From assembly GCA_003105225.1 (NCBI GenBank), contig PQAK01000066.1, positions 1-9,069 of the forward strand: a DNA stretch of 9,069 bases, written 5' to 3'. Below are positions 1-5,997 of the stretch, piece by piece (position 1 is the stretch's first letter; each line of letters begins with the position of its first letter). Both the position numbers and the translations under genes were made by a program. The stretch comes from Deltaproteobacteria bacterium (GTDB lineage Bacteria > Desulfobacterota > Deferrimicrobia > Deferrimicrobiales > Deferrimicrobiaceae). The notes below the pieces were generated by a model that saw only the letters and a list, made by a program, of their open reading frames with translations, was not told the origin of the DNA and ran no database searches.

Positions 1-1241
1 ACGCGGAGCTCCCCGCTGTTTCCCATCGCCTGGATCGCATTCAGGATGATGTTCAGGAAAACCTGCCGCATCTGGCCGGAATTGGCGTTGATCGTTTCCA
101 GGTGCGGGTCCATTTCCCGGACCAGCGTAATGGATTTCGCCGCAGGCTGGAATTCCATGATCTTGAAGAGGTCTTCCAGGATCCGGTTGACGTTCACCTC
201 TTCCTTCCTGGACTTCGTGGATCGCGCGAACCCGAGGAGACTGCGGGTGATCTTGATCGCCTGGTTGGCCTCGTACTCGATGACCTCGAGGTCTTTCATC
301 AGCGATGGGTGTATCCCGGATTCCTGCTTGGTGAGCTGGGCCATGTTCAGGATGACGCTTAAAGGGGTGGTCAGTTCGTGTGAGATCCCCGTGGAGAGGG
401 TGCCGATGGCCGCCATCGTCTCGGCCTTCACCATCTGCTCCTGCGCCAGCTTCAGCTCCCGGTTGGCCTTCTCCAGCGTTTGTTCCGCTTCCCGCATCCG
501 GCGCATCTTTTCCTTCAGGGAATCCGACATCTCGTTGAAGGAGGCCGCCAGCTCGCCGAATTCGTCCTGCAGGCCCTCGACGCGGTGGTCCATGTCGCCG
601 CTTTTCAGCTTCCGGGTGGATTCCACCAATACCTTGACGGGACGGGTCAGACCGGAGATGAAGAGGAACGCCAGCGCGGCCGATACCAGCGGTGCGGCCG
701 CCACGAGCACGTACAGGATGTATTTGACCCGGTCGATCCGGTTCATTGCCTTTTGCGTCTGTTCCCCGAGCCGGGAAGTGGTGAAGGAGATCATCTCCTG
801 GGTTTTCGCGATCAACCGCTCGCCGATCCGGAAGGCGACGTCCTTTTCAGCGGCGAGCCGGGAAGCATTGGCGCGGACGGTGATCACCCGGCTCAGGGAG
901 TCCTTGTACCTCTCTGTCTCTTCCTTCATGTCCTTCAGACGCTCGGTACCCTTTGCGGAATGGTGGCAATCGAAGCAGGCGTCGACGATTTTCCCCATGT
1001 TGCGCACATCCACCACGACCGTATCGAAGTCCCTCGAATAGGCCGTGTCCTTGAGGGTAAGGTTGGTCTGCACTTTCTTGACCTGCAGCAGGTAGTGTTC
1101 CCTCAAGATTTCGACCTGGTGGAGGGTGATCAACCGATCCAGGTTCCGCGAAGCGGTCTGGATCGTGTAGATGATGTAACTTCCGGCAAGCAGGAAGGCG
1201 ATGGAATAGACGGTTAACCCGAATACGATCTTTCGTTTCAT
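1..1241 (-). CDS. Sensor histidine kinase with periplasmic c-type haem motif (3' end outside window)
   Basis: This is a membrane-bound two-component sensor kinase; 413 residues are visible and the frame stays open to the window edge. In order: transmembrane segment about 5-27; periplasmic region 28-172 with C89-F-D-C92-H93-H94, a CxxCH haem c attachment motif; second transmembrane segment 173-198; HAMP linker about 197-250; HisKA domain with phospho-acceptor H288 in ISHELTTPL; and the start of the ATPase domain with N-box residues N397 and N401. The remaining G boxes lie beyond position 1. The start ATG (1239-1241) shares its A with the TGA of the upstream binding-protein gene (TGATG), which indicates translational coupling. 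The haem motif suggests redox or gas sensing and needs cytochrome c maturation in the periplasm; that role is inferred. No response regulator is visible. A long plus-strand open frame over the same bases is only its shadow. Confidence 0.93.
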   Translation of the reverse strand, partial: MKRKIVFGLTVYSIAFLLAGSYIIYTIQTASRNLDRLITLHQVEILREHYLLQVKKVQTNLTLKDTAYSRDFDTVVVDVRNMGKIVDACFDCHHSAKGTERLKDMKEETERYKDSLSRVITVRANASRLAAEKDVAFRIGERLIAKTQEMISFTTSRLGEQTQKAMNRIDRVKYILYVLVAAAPLVSAALAFLFISGLTRPVKVLVESTRKLKSGDMDHRVEGLQDEFGELAASFNEMSDSLKEKMRRMREAEQTLEKANRELKLAQEQMVKAETMAAIGTLSTGISHELTTPLSVILNMAQLTKQESGIHPSLMKDLEVIEYEANQAIKITRSLLGFARSTKSRKEEVNVNRILEDLFKIMEFQPAAKSITLVREMDPHLETINANSGQMRQVFLNIILNAIQAMGNSGELR

Positions 1242-2149
1242 CAGTCGTTTTTATAATCGTAGGTGGAAAGGTTCAGGTGCAGGTGCTCCGCATACCAGGA
1301 GACAACGTCGTAATCCGTGTTCCGGGTCACGACGAACCTCCGCGCGCCGAACCGTTCCAGTATCTTTTGTCCTTCCGGATCCCGGTGCATGCCCAGGAGC
1401 GCCTGCCGCAGCCGGGTCCGCAACGATACGTCGATCTCCTTCCGCAAGGCGATGGCGTTTTCCGGCACTTCGGGGGATCTCTCCAGGACGACGAGCTCCG
1501 TAAGGATTCGAGGATCCGCCTTCGCAAGCCGGTTGAACACCGTGTTCTTGGCCGCCCCGATATCGGCTTTACGGTTGAGAACGTCGTAGATGGCGTCCTC
1601 ATGGGTGCCGGTGAAATAGGCCTCTTTTAAATATTCCTTGTAATTCGAAATGCCTGCGTGATGGAAATATTCCAGCGGAAGCAGATATCCGGCGGTCGTC
1701 GCCTTGTCCACGAACGCGAACCGCTTCCCTTTCATGTCCCGTACGGTCTTGATTCCGCTGTCCTTCCTGACGAAGATCATTCCGTGGTAGGTCGAGGTGT
1801 TGTCGAGCCCCATCGGACGAACGAGGACTTCCACCCCGAGTTGCGCGTGGGCCAGCACATACGTGAAGCTTCCGAAAAAAGCGCCGTCCATCTGCTTCGC
1901 TTTCAGATTTTCGATGATGTTCCCGTAACGGGGGAGGATTTTCAGCGTGATCTTCGCGCCGGTTTTCCCGGAGAGATATTGCGCAACCGGTTCGTACCGC
2001 TCGAGCTGGTTGAAAATGCTCTGCTCGGGAAGCAGCCCGATCACCAGCGATTCCTGCTTCGCCGGCGCCGGTCGAGGCGGCGCCTCTTTTTGAGCGCATC
2101 CGGCAAGCACGAGCGCACACAGGATGACGTTTATCGGTCGCCAAAACAT
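1241..2149 (-). CDS. PhnD-like periplasmic oxyanion-binding lipoprotein
   Basis: This is a 302-residue type 2 periplasmic binding protein of the PhnD (phosphate/phosphite/phosphonate) family. The N-terminus is a lipoprotein signal with lipobox LAGC and lipidated Cys18. The following residue is Ala, so the outer membrane is the likely destination. A proline-rich linker (about 22-30) leads into the binding fold, which opens with LVIGLLPEQS. The segments MDGAFFGSFTYVLA and GKRFAFVDKATTAGYLLP are typical of the family. No permease or ATPase gene sits beside it. Instead its stop codon overlaps the start of a sensor kinase gene, so it is more likely a ligand-binding partner of that kinase than part of an importer (inference). 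The family assignment does not fix the ligand. No clear Shine-Dalgarno sequence precedes the ATG, and an extended -10 element lies just upstream. Confidence 0.88.
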   Translation of the reverse strand: MFWRPINVILCALVLAGCAQKEAPPRPAPAKQESLVIGLLPEQSIFNQLERYEPVAQYLSGKTGAKITLKILPRYGNIIENLKAKQMDGAFFGSFTYVLAHAQLGVEVLVRPMGLDNTSTYHGMIFVRKDSGIKTVRDMKGKRFAFVDKATTAGYLLPLEYFHHAGISNYKEYLKEAYFTGTHEDAIYDVLNRKADIGAAKNTVFNRLAKADPRILTELVVLERSPEVPENAIALRKEIDVSLRTRLRQALLGMHRDPEGQKILERFGARRFVVTRNTDYDVVSWYAEHLHLNLSTYDYKND

Positions 2150-2156
2150 CGGCGGA

Positions 2157-2165
2157 AGGATAGCA
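2157..2165 (-). promoter_or_regulatory. Possible extended -10 promoter of the PhnD-like/kinase pair
   Basis: On the minus strand the sequence TGCTATCCT fits an extended -10 (TGn plus a TATAAT-like hexamer, 4 of 6 matches). It lies seven bases before the ATG at 2149, so a transcript would be nearly leaderless, which agrees with the missing Shine-Dalgarno sequence. No good -35 is seen at the right distance. The rest of the 130-base gap after moaC shows no convincing terminator, so read-through from moeA-moaC is also possible. Confidence 0.28.
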
Positions 2166-2279
2166 CAATCGGTTCCCGGCTTGCCATAGAGAAACCAAGC
2201 AGGCGGTGGCGGAAAATATCTCGTTGTGCCGGGATCGCGCGGGAAACCCTGCGACGGTCAGTATATCTATCAGGATCGG

Positions 2280-2753
2280 TTAAGGTTTTTTATACACTCC
2301 GCTCTTCCCGCCCTCCTTGTACCGAAGGGAGATCTCGCGGATGGTAATGGATCGGTCCGTGCCCTTGCACATGTCGTAGATCGTCAGTGCGGTCACCGCC
2401 GCCGCCGTCATCGCTTCCATCTCCATGCCGGTCCGCTCGAAGGCCCGGATCGTCGCGACGATCGTGATCTCCCCCTTCGGCGGATCGGTGGAAAATTCGA
2501 TCGCCGCGTGGTGGATGGCGATGGGGTGGGAAAGGGGAATGAGCTCCGGGGTCCGCTTGGCGGCGGCGATTCCCGCAATCCGCGCCACGCCGAGCACGTC
2601 CCCCTTGGTCATCTTCCCCTCGAGGATCGCGGCCAATGTCTCGGGCCGTAAAACAACCAGCGCCTCGGCCACGGCGGTCCGCAGGGTCGGCTGCTTGCCG
2701 CTGACATCGACCATGATCGCCTGGCCCTTTGCATCGAAATGGTTGAACGCCAT
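2280..2753 (-). CDS. moaC: Cyclic pyranopterin monophosphate synthase MoaC
   Basis: MoaC acts with MoaA in the first step of molybdenum cofactor synthesis. It converts the 3',8-cyclo-GTP made by MoaA into cyclic pyranopterin monophosphate in the cytoplasm. The 157-residue product has the normal family length and all landmark motifs: MVDVSGK at 14-20, KGDVLGVARIAGI at 50-62, LIPLSHPI at 71-78 (usually LCHPL; here Ser replaces Cys), GMEMEAMTA at 109-117 and YDMCK at 126-130. Asp127 and Lys130 match the catalytic Asp/Lys pair of the E. coli enzyme. The gene begins three bases after the moeA stop, with a good ribosome-binding site inside the moeA 3' end, so the two are surely co-transcribed. moaA is not in the window. 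Confidence 0.96.
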   Translation of the reverse strand: MAFNHFDAKGQAIMVDVSGKQPTLRTAVAEALVVLRPETLAAILEGKMTKGDVLGVARIAGIAAAKRTPELIPLSHPIAIHHAAIEFSTDPPKGEITIVATIRAFERTGMEMEAMTAAAVTALTIYDMCKGTDRSITIREISLRYKEGGKSGVYKKP

Positions 2754-2756
2754 CGT

Positions 2757-3971
2757 CTAGTCCTCCAGCATTTCCGCGTCGCCGCGCAGAAGGTGCACCG
2801 CGACCTCTTCCCCGTCAGCGAAAACGGCCTTCTCCTTCGGGAGCACGGCGATCCCGTTGGCCCGGACCATGGTCCTTAAGATCCCGGTATGCTGATCGCC
2901 GGCGGGGATCGCCCATCGGACGCCGTTCTCCACCTCGATCCTGACCCGCAGGAAATGCACCTTGCCCGGTTTCTTGCGCACCTCGCCGCGCAGGGTCGCC
3001 TTGACGTACGGCGGGATCACCCGCCGGTGCCCCATCATCCTCAAGAGCGCCGGCCGGACAAACTCCTCGAAGGTTACCATTGTGGACACCGGATTGCCGG
3101 GAAGGGAAAAGACCGGCTTTCCTTCCTTCACCCCGAAGGCCAGGGGGCCCCCCGGCTTGATATCCACCCTCCAGAACAGTTGATGGACGCCAAGCTCCGT
3201 GAGGCAGTCGCGCACCAGGTCGCGGTCGCCGCCCGACACCCCGGCGGAGGTGATCAGGACATCCGCCTTGAGGCCCTCGGTCATCCTCTCCCGGTGACTT
3301 TTCATATTGTCGCGGGCGATGCCGAGGATCACCGGCTCCGCCCCGGTTGCGGTCACGGCGGCAGCCAGCGACAGCGCATTGCTGTTGATGATCTTCCCCG
3401 GCGAAAGCGTCTCGCCCAGTTCCACGAGCTCGTCCCCGGTCGACAGGACCGCCACCCGCGCCTTGCGATGGACGGGGACGAAGGCCTTGCCGAACGATGC
3501 GAGCATGCTGATATCCGGCGGATGGAGGACCGTGCCGGCGGTAACTACCGTGTCGCCGCTGCGCACATCCTCCCCGCGGAAACGGATATGCTGGGAGCGG
3601 TTGACCTTTCCCCGGAGCAGGACGGCGCTTTCGCGCTCTTCGGTCTCCTCGATCGGGACCACCGCGTCGCATCCGGGCGGGATCTGGGCGCCGGTCATGA
3701 TCCGGACGGCGCATCCGGGCAGGACGGCGGGAGTCGCGGTTTCCCCGGCCGGAATGTAGCCGGTGACGCGCAAGGATGCCCCCGCCCTGCAATCCTCCGA
3801 CCGCACCGCGAAACCGTCCATGGCCGAATTGTCGTAGAGCGGCATGTCCCACGGAGCCGCCACGTCTTCGGCCGCTACCCTGCCGAGCGATCCAAGGAGG
3901 TCCACCCGCTCCATTCCGAGGGTGGGGACGTTGGACAGGATGATGCTTCGCGCCTCTTCGAAAGTGGGCAT
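2757..3971 (-). CDS. moeA: Molybdopterin molybdenumtransferase MoeA
   Basis: MoeA inserts molybdate (or tungstate, in paralogues specialised for it) into adenylylated molybdopterin, the last step of basic Mo/W cofactor assembly. The protein has 404 residues, the usual length. Domain signs in order: YDNSAMDGFAV at 46-56; TGAQIPPGCDAVVPIEE at 93-109; the MoCF-like domain with STGDEL at 177-182, SAGVSGGDRD at 242-251, KPGGP at 272-276 and SLPGNPVS at 289-296; and a C-terminal beta domain from about 321. All substrate-site motifs look intact. The ATG at 3971 is preceded by GAGG at moderate distance. It is the first gene of a minus-strand pair with moaC. The sequence does not tell whether it prefers Mo or W, but the neighbouring tungstate importer makes a W role possible. 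Confidence 0.96.
   Translation of the reverse strand: MPTFEEARSIILSNVPTLGMERVDLLGSLGRVAAEDVAAPWDMPLYDNSAMDGFAVRSEDCRAGASLRVTGYIPAGETATPAVLPGCAVRIMTGAQIPPGCDAVVPIEETEERESAVLLRGKVNRSQHIRFRGEDVRSGDTVVTAGTVLHPPDISMLASFGKAFVPVHRKARVAVLSTGDELVELGETLSPGKIINSNALSLAAAVTATGAEPVILGIARDNMKSHRERMTEGLKADVLITSAGVSGGDRDLVRDCLTELGVHQLFWRVDIKPGGPLAFGVKEGKPVFSLPGNPVSTMVTFEEFVRPALLRMMGHRRVIPPYVKATLRGEVRKKPGKVHFLRVRIEVENGVRWAIPAGDQHTGILRTMVRANGIAVLPKEKAVFADGEEVAVHLLRGDAEMLED
2761..2766 (-). promoter_or_regulatory. Ribosome-binding site of moaC
   Basis: GGAGGA on the minus strand lies seven bases before the moaC ATG, inside the last codons of moeA. It confirms the chosen moaC start and implies coupled translation of moeA and moaC. 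Confidence 0.75.
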
Positions 3972-4042
3972 ATCAAGGCCTCATGGGGAGATCTTCGTGT
4001 ACCAGGCTTCCCCAGTATATACAGTGCCTTCCTCGGTAACAC
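3972..4042 (-). promoter_or_regulatory. Foldable RNA leader upstream of moeA (candidate riboswitch)
   Basis: Read on the minus strand, the leader contains a closing stem GTGT(T)ACC (4042-4035) pairing with GGTACAC (4003-3997) with a single bulged T. Inside it GGC (4028-4026) can pair with GCC (4007-4005). The purine-rich strands GAGGAA and GGGGAA flank an AT-rich apical segment TGTATATACT. CTCCCC and GAGG lie between this fold and the moeA ATG. A stem with conserved-looking purine internal loops directly before a Mo-cofactor gene recalls the Moco RNA motif class. I cannot confirm a family match from memory, and the apical TATATA could instead be a protein or RNA polymerase site. Confidence 0.33.
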
Positions 4043-4046
4043 CCAT

Positions 4047-4066
4047 AAAAATCGGGGTCGACCCGA
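4047..4066 (-). terminator. Terminator-like hairpin upstream of moeA
   Basis: On the minus strand TCGGG (4066-4062) pairs with CCCGA (4056-4052), and five Ts follow at once. The stem is short (5 bp) but GC-rich. It lies about 75 bases before moeA, so it could attenuate moeA transcription or stop antisense transcripts coming out of the divergent operon. The plus strand has no matching T-run. Confidence 0.3.
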
Positions 4067-4134
4067 AAATTTGCGAATGCCGGCAGCCGTGCATCCGCCT
4101 CGAAAATTACCGCCGGCTACGGAATATTGCAGTG

Positions 4135-4143
4135 TGATATTAT
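4135..4143 (+). promoter_or_regulatory. Extended -10 promoter of the storage operon
   Basis: TGATATTAT matches an extended -10 (TG, one base, TATTAT with 5 of 6 consensus bases). Transcription would start about position 4150, three bases before the ATG at 4153, giving an almost leaderless mRNA. No Shine-Dalgarno sequence precedes this ATG, which fits. No -35 hexamer is recognisable, as is common for extended -10 promoters. Confidence 0.4.
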
Positions 4144-4152
4144 GTTTGTATT

Positions 4153-4872
4153 ATGAGGGGTTATATAGGTTTCGACGATACGGACAACAAGGATTCGGAA
4201 TTCGGTACGGGCAAAGTCGCCAGGCATTTTGAGCGCCTCCTGCCGGAGGGATGCTCCTTATGGGGGGTGATTCGCCAGCAGCTCATGTTCGACGATCGGA
4301 TTCCGTATACCTCCCACAACAGCTCCGCCTGCATTATCGTTGATTTTCCCGATCCTGCGCTGAAAGACAGCCTGCTGTCCATCGCCATGAAGCATATCGA
4401 GCGCGAGTCCGCTTCCGGCAGCGATCCGGGTCTTTGTTTTGCCTGTGAAGGCGATCCTGCCTTGACCGAATTGACATCCTTCGGATATCTCTGCGCAACG
4501 CGGATCGTCACGCAGAAAGAAGCCCTTCAGGCCGCCTCGGGCATCCATCTTTCCGGTCACGGCGGCAACAATGACGGTATTATCGGGGCTGCCGCCGCGG
4601 TGGGCCTTACCGCGTCCGGATGGAACGGCCGATTCATCGAGTTCGCCGGTTTGCGCAACTTCCCCGGCATGGTTGCAGTATCAGAGCTCAAGAGACACGG
4701 GATCCGGGTAGTTTCCGTCGACAGGGATGCAAGGATTCCGAAGCCGGAAGATATGGTCGATACGAAAGGATGGCTGCGTCCCCGGCTCTGGGGGCGGTCC
4801 CCGATATTGCCGGTGGTATGTCGAGCGGAAAATCTGTGGGAAAGCATCGGGGGAAAAAGGGAGGATTCGTAA
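4153..4872 (+). CDS. Bacterial TiaS-like (TCKD kinase fold) protein of unknown role
   Basis: This 239-residue protein resembles the N-terminal half of archaeal TiaS, the ATP-dependent enzyme that attaches agmatine to C34 of tRNA-Ile2. Visible signs: GFDDTDN at 6-12 followed by GTGK at 18-21, like the TiaS GIDDTDS kinase-domain start; RIPYTSHNSSA at 49-59, like the TiaS NPNIPxKTRGN segment; SDPGL at 90-94; and GHGGNNDGIIGAAAAVGL at 135-152, like the ferredoxin-like domain motif. The OB-fold and zinc-ribbon tRNA-binding parts of TiaS (about 420 residues) are absent. Bacteria make lysidine with TilS, so agmatidine synthesis is not expected. As first gene of an operon ending in a molybdenum-storage-type subunit, it may be an ATP-using accessory factor (inference). 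The start is fixed by the motif at the extreme N-terminus. Similarity is judged by eye; the function is unknown. Confidence 0.8.
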   Translation: MRGYIGFDDTDNKDSEFGTGKVARHFERLLPEGCSLWGVIRQQLMFDDRIPYTSHNSSACIIVDFPDPALKDSLLSIAMKHIERESASGSDPGLCFACEGDPALTELTSFGYLCATRIVTQKEALQAASGIHLSGHGGNNDGIIGAAAAVGLTASGWNGRFIEFAGLRNFPGMVAVSELKRHGIRVVSVDRDARIPKPEDMVDTKGWLRPRLWGRSPILPVVCRAENLWESIGGKREDS

Positions 4873-4889
4873 AAACGGGAGGTAGGAAC

Positions 4890-5111
4890 ATGCCAGGCAA
4901 GATTTTTTATCGGGAGCGTTTGAGGGTAGGTGAAGGGGAAAAGAAACCTCGGTTCATCCTGGTCGCCACCGCGGGCATCGATATGAGGGTCTATGCGCAG
5001 CACCTGCGGAAGAAGGAGCTCGAGCATATTGCCCAGGCGGTCGGCGCGGAGCTGGTCCTGCTGAGGAGCGGGGAGAAAGAAAAGGACAAGAAGAAAAAGA
5101 CCAAGAAATAG
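4890..5111 (+). CDS. Small 73-residue protein with lysine-rich tail, unknown function
   Basis: I do not recognise this protein. A strong ribosome-binding site (GGGAGG at 4877-4882) precedes the ATG, and the gene sits 17 bases after the TiaS-like gene and 22 bases before the storage-protein gene, so it is a real operon member. The 73 residues show a beta-strand RFILVATAG (21-29), a helix rich in charged residues (about 33-51), a second strand AELVLL (53-58), and a tail from about 60 with nine lysines in the last twelve residues. There is no signal peptide or membrane segment, so it is probably cytoplasmic. The basic tail could contact an anion, nucleic acid or the storage protein (speculation). 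Confidence 0.75.
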   Translation: MPGKIFYRERLRVGEGEKKPRFILVATAGIDMRVYAQHLRKKELEHIAQAVGAELVLLRSGEKEKDKKKKTKK

Positions 5112-5133
5112 ATTATTTCGACAGGGGTCGGAT

Positions 5134-5964
5134 ATGGCGCTGATACGGGAACGCGATGGACGACGGCTGCACGTAAAAAGCAAGCTGATGGGGCAAAGCC
5201 TCATCAGCAGATCGTTCATCAAGGAATTCAAGGTCGCCCCGCAATTGCGGCTTTTTCCGGACGTAACCGTCGTAAAGATCGGCGGCCAGTCCATCTGCGA
5301 CCGCGGCATCAAGGCCCTTCCCGGCATCGTCAAGGAAATCGGCGCGAATAAGCAGGAACACAAGATGCTCGTTACCACGGGCGGGGGAACCCGGAGCCGG
5401 CACATCTATGCCATCGGCCTCGAGCTGGGCATGCCGACCGGCATCATCGCGAAATTCGGGAGCTCGGTTTCCGAACAGAACGCTCTCCTGGTATCGACGC
5501 TTCTTTCCCCCTGGGGCGGCATCAAGATCGGGCATGACGAGATCATGAAACTGCCGACCTATTACGCGCAGGATTGCATTCCCGTCATGCACGGCATGCC
5601 GCCCTACGACTACTTCGCGATCCCCGCCGCAGGGTGGCGGATCCCCGTCCACCGCACGGATGTCGGCACGGTGATCCTGGCGGACCTGATCGGCGCCAGG
5701 AACTGCATCCTGGTCAAGGACGAGAAAGGCCTTTATACGGAGGATCCCAAAAAAAGGAACGACGCCGCGTTCATTCCCGAGATCAGCGCCGCCGAGCTCC
5801 TGAAAAGGGATTTCGATGACCTCATCATCGAACGTCCCTGCCTGGAAATTCTTCAATACAGCGAGGTCATCGATAAAATCCAGATCGTCAACGGCCTTGA
5901 AGAGGGAAATTTAACCAAGGCCTTGAAGGGCGAGCCCGTAGGGACGATCATTTACAAGAAATAA
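5134..5964 (+). CDS. mosB: Molybdenum storage protein subunit, MosB (beta) type
   Basis: This is a 276-residue amino-acid-kinase-fold protein of the molybdenum storage (MoSto) family. That cytoplasmic complex uses ATP to pack Mo or W oxide clusters in a cavity. Signs: KIGGQSICDRG at 48-58, TTGGGTRSRH at 81-90, FGSSVSEQNA at 108-117, GMPPYDY at 154-160, RTD at 174-176, VKDEKGLYTEDPK at 194-206, VNGLEEGNL at 252-260 and GEPVGT at 266-271. From memory of the Azotobacter vinelandii proteins, GSSVxxQNA and GMPPY resemble MosB. The MosA triple-histidine segment after PPY, which binds a molybdate cluster, is DYF here. No second subunit gene is adjacent, so the complex may be homomeric or use a distant partner. 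A broader uridylate-kinase-like annotation is possible, but the C-terminal match and Mo/W context favour MoSto. AGGGG lies nine bases before the ATG. Confidence 0.87.
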   Translation: MALIRERDGRRLHVKSKLMGQSLISRSFIKEFKVAPQLRLFPDVTVVKIGGQSICDRGIKALPGIVKEIGANKQEHKMLVTTGGGTRSRHIYAIGLELGMPTGIIAKFGSSVSEQNALLVSTLLSPWGGIKIGHDEIMKLPTYYAQDCIPVMHGMPPYDYFAIPAAGWRIPVHRTDVGTVILADLIGARNCILVKDEKGLYTEDPKKRNDAAFIPEISAAELLKRDFDDLIIERPCLEILQYSEVIDKIQIVNGLEEGNLTKALKGEPVGTIIYKK

Positions 5965-5997
5965 AAAAACCGGCGGGATTCATGGAAGGGATCCCCC
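5963..5997 (-). terminator. Probable terminator of the tup operon
   Basis: On the minus strand GGGAT (5995-5991) can pair with ATCCC (5979-5975), with two further G-C pairs across a bulge. GG and a run of seven Ts (5969-5963) follow. The hairpin overlaps the tupC stop codon and lies in the 15-base gap between the convergent storage and tup operons. The stem is imperfect, so the call rests mainly on the T-run and position. Confidence 0.38.

Noticed and set aside
46..1217. Long plus-strand open frames opposite the kinase gene
   Set aside because: The minus strand codes for a kinase with intact HAMP, HisKA and N-box motifs. The plus-strand translations show no family motifs and are shadows in GC-rich DNA.
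2150..2200. Sigma-54 promoter, suggested by TGGCAAG upstream of the PhnD-like gene
   Set aside because: No GC element lies at the required ten-base spacing from the GG element.
4014..4027. LexA-like operator from CTGTATATACTG on the minus strand
   Set aside because: The second half reads ACTG rather than ACAG, so it does not fit CTGT-N8-ACAG, and the context is not DNA repair.
3972..4042. Cobalamin riboswitch, suggested by GGGGAAGCCTGGT in the moeA leader
   Set aside because: The B12-box and other conserved parts of cobalamin riboswitches are absent, and the downstream gene is not a B12 gene.
2889..4232. A 447-codon plus-strand open frame across moeA and the intergenic region
   Set aside because: It lies antisense to a complete MoeA, runs through the divergent promoter region, and its translation is low-complexity with no recognisable domain.
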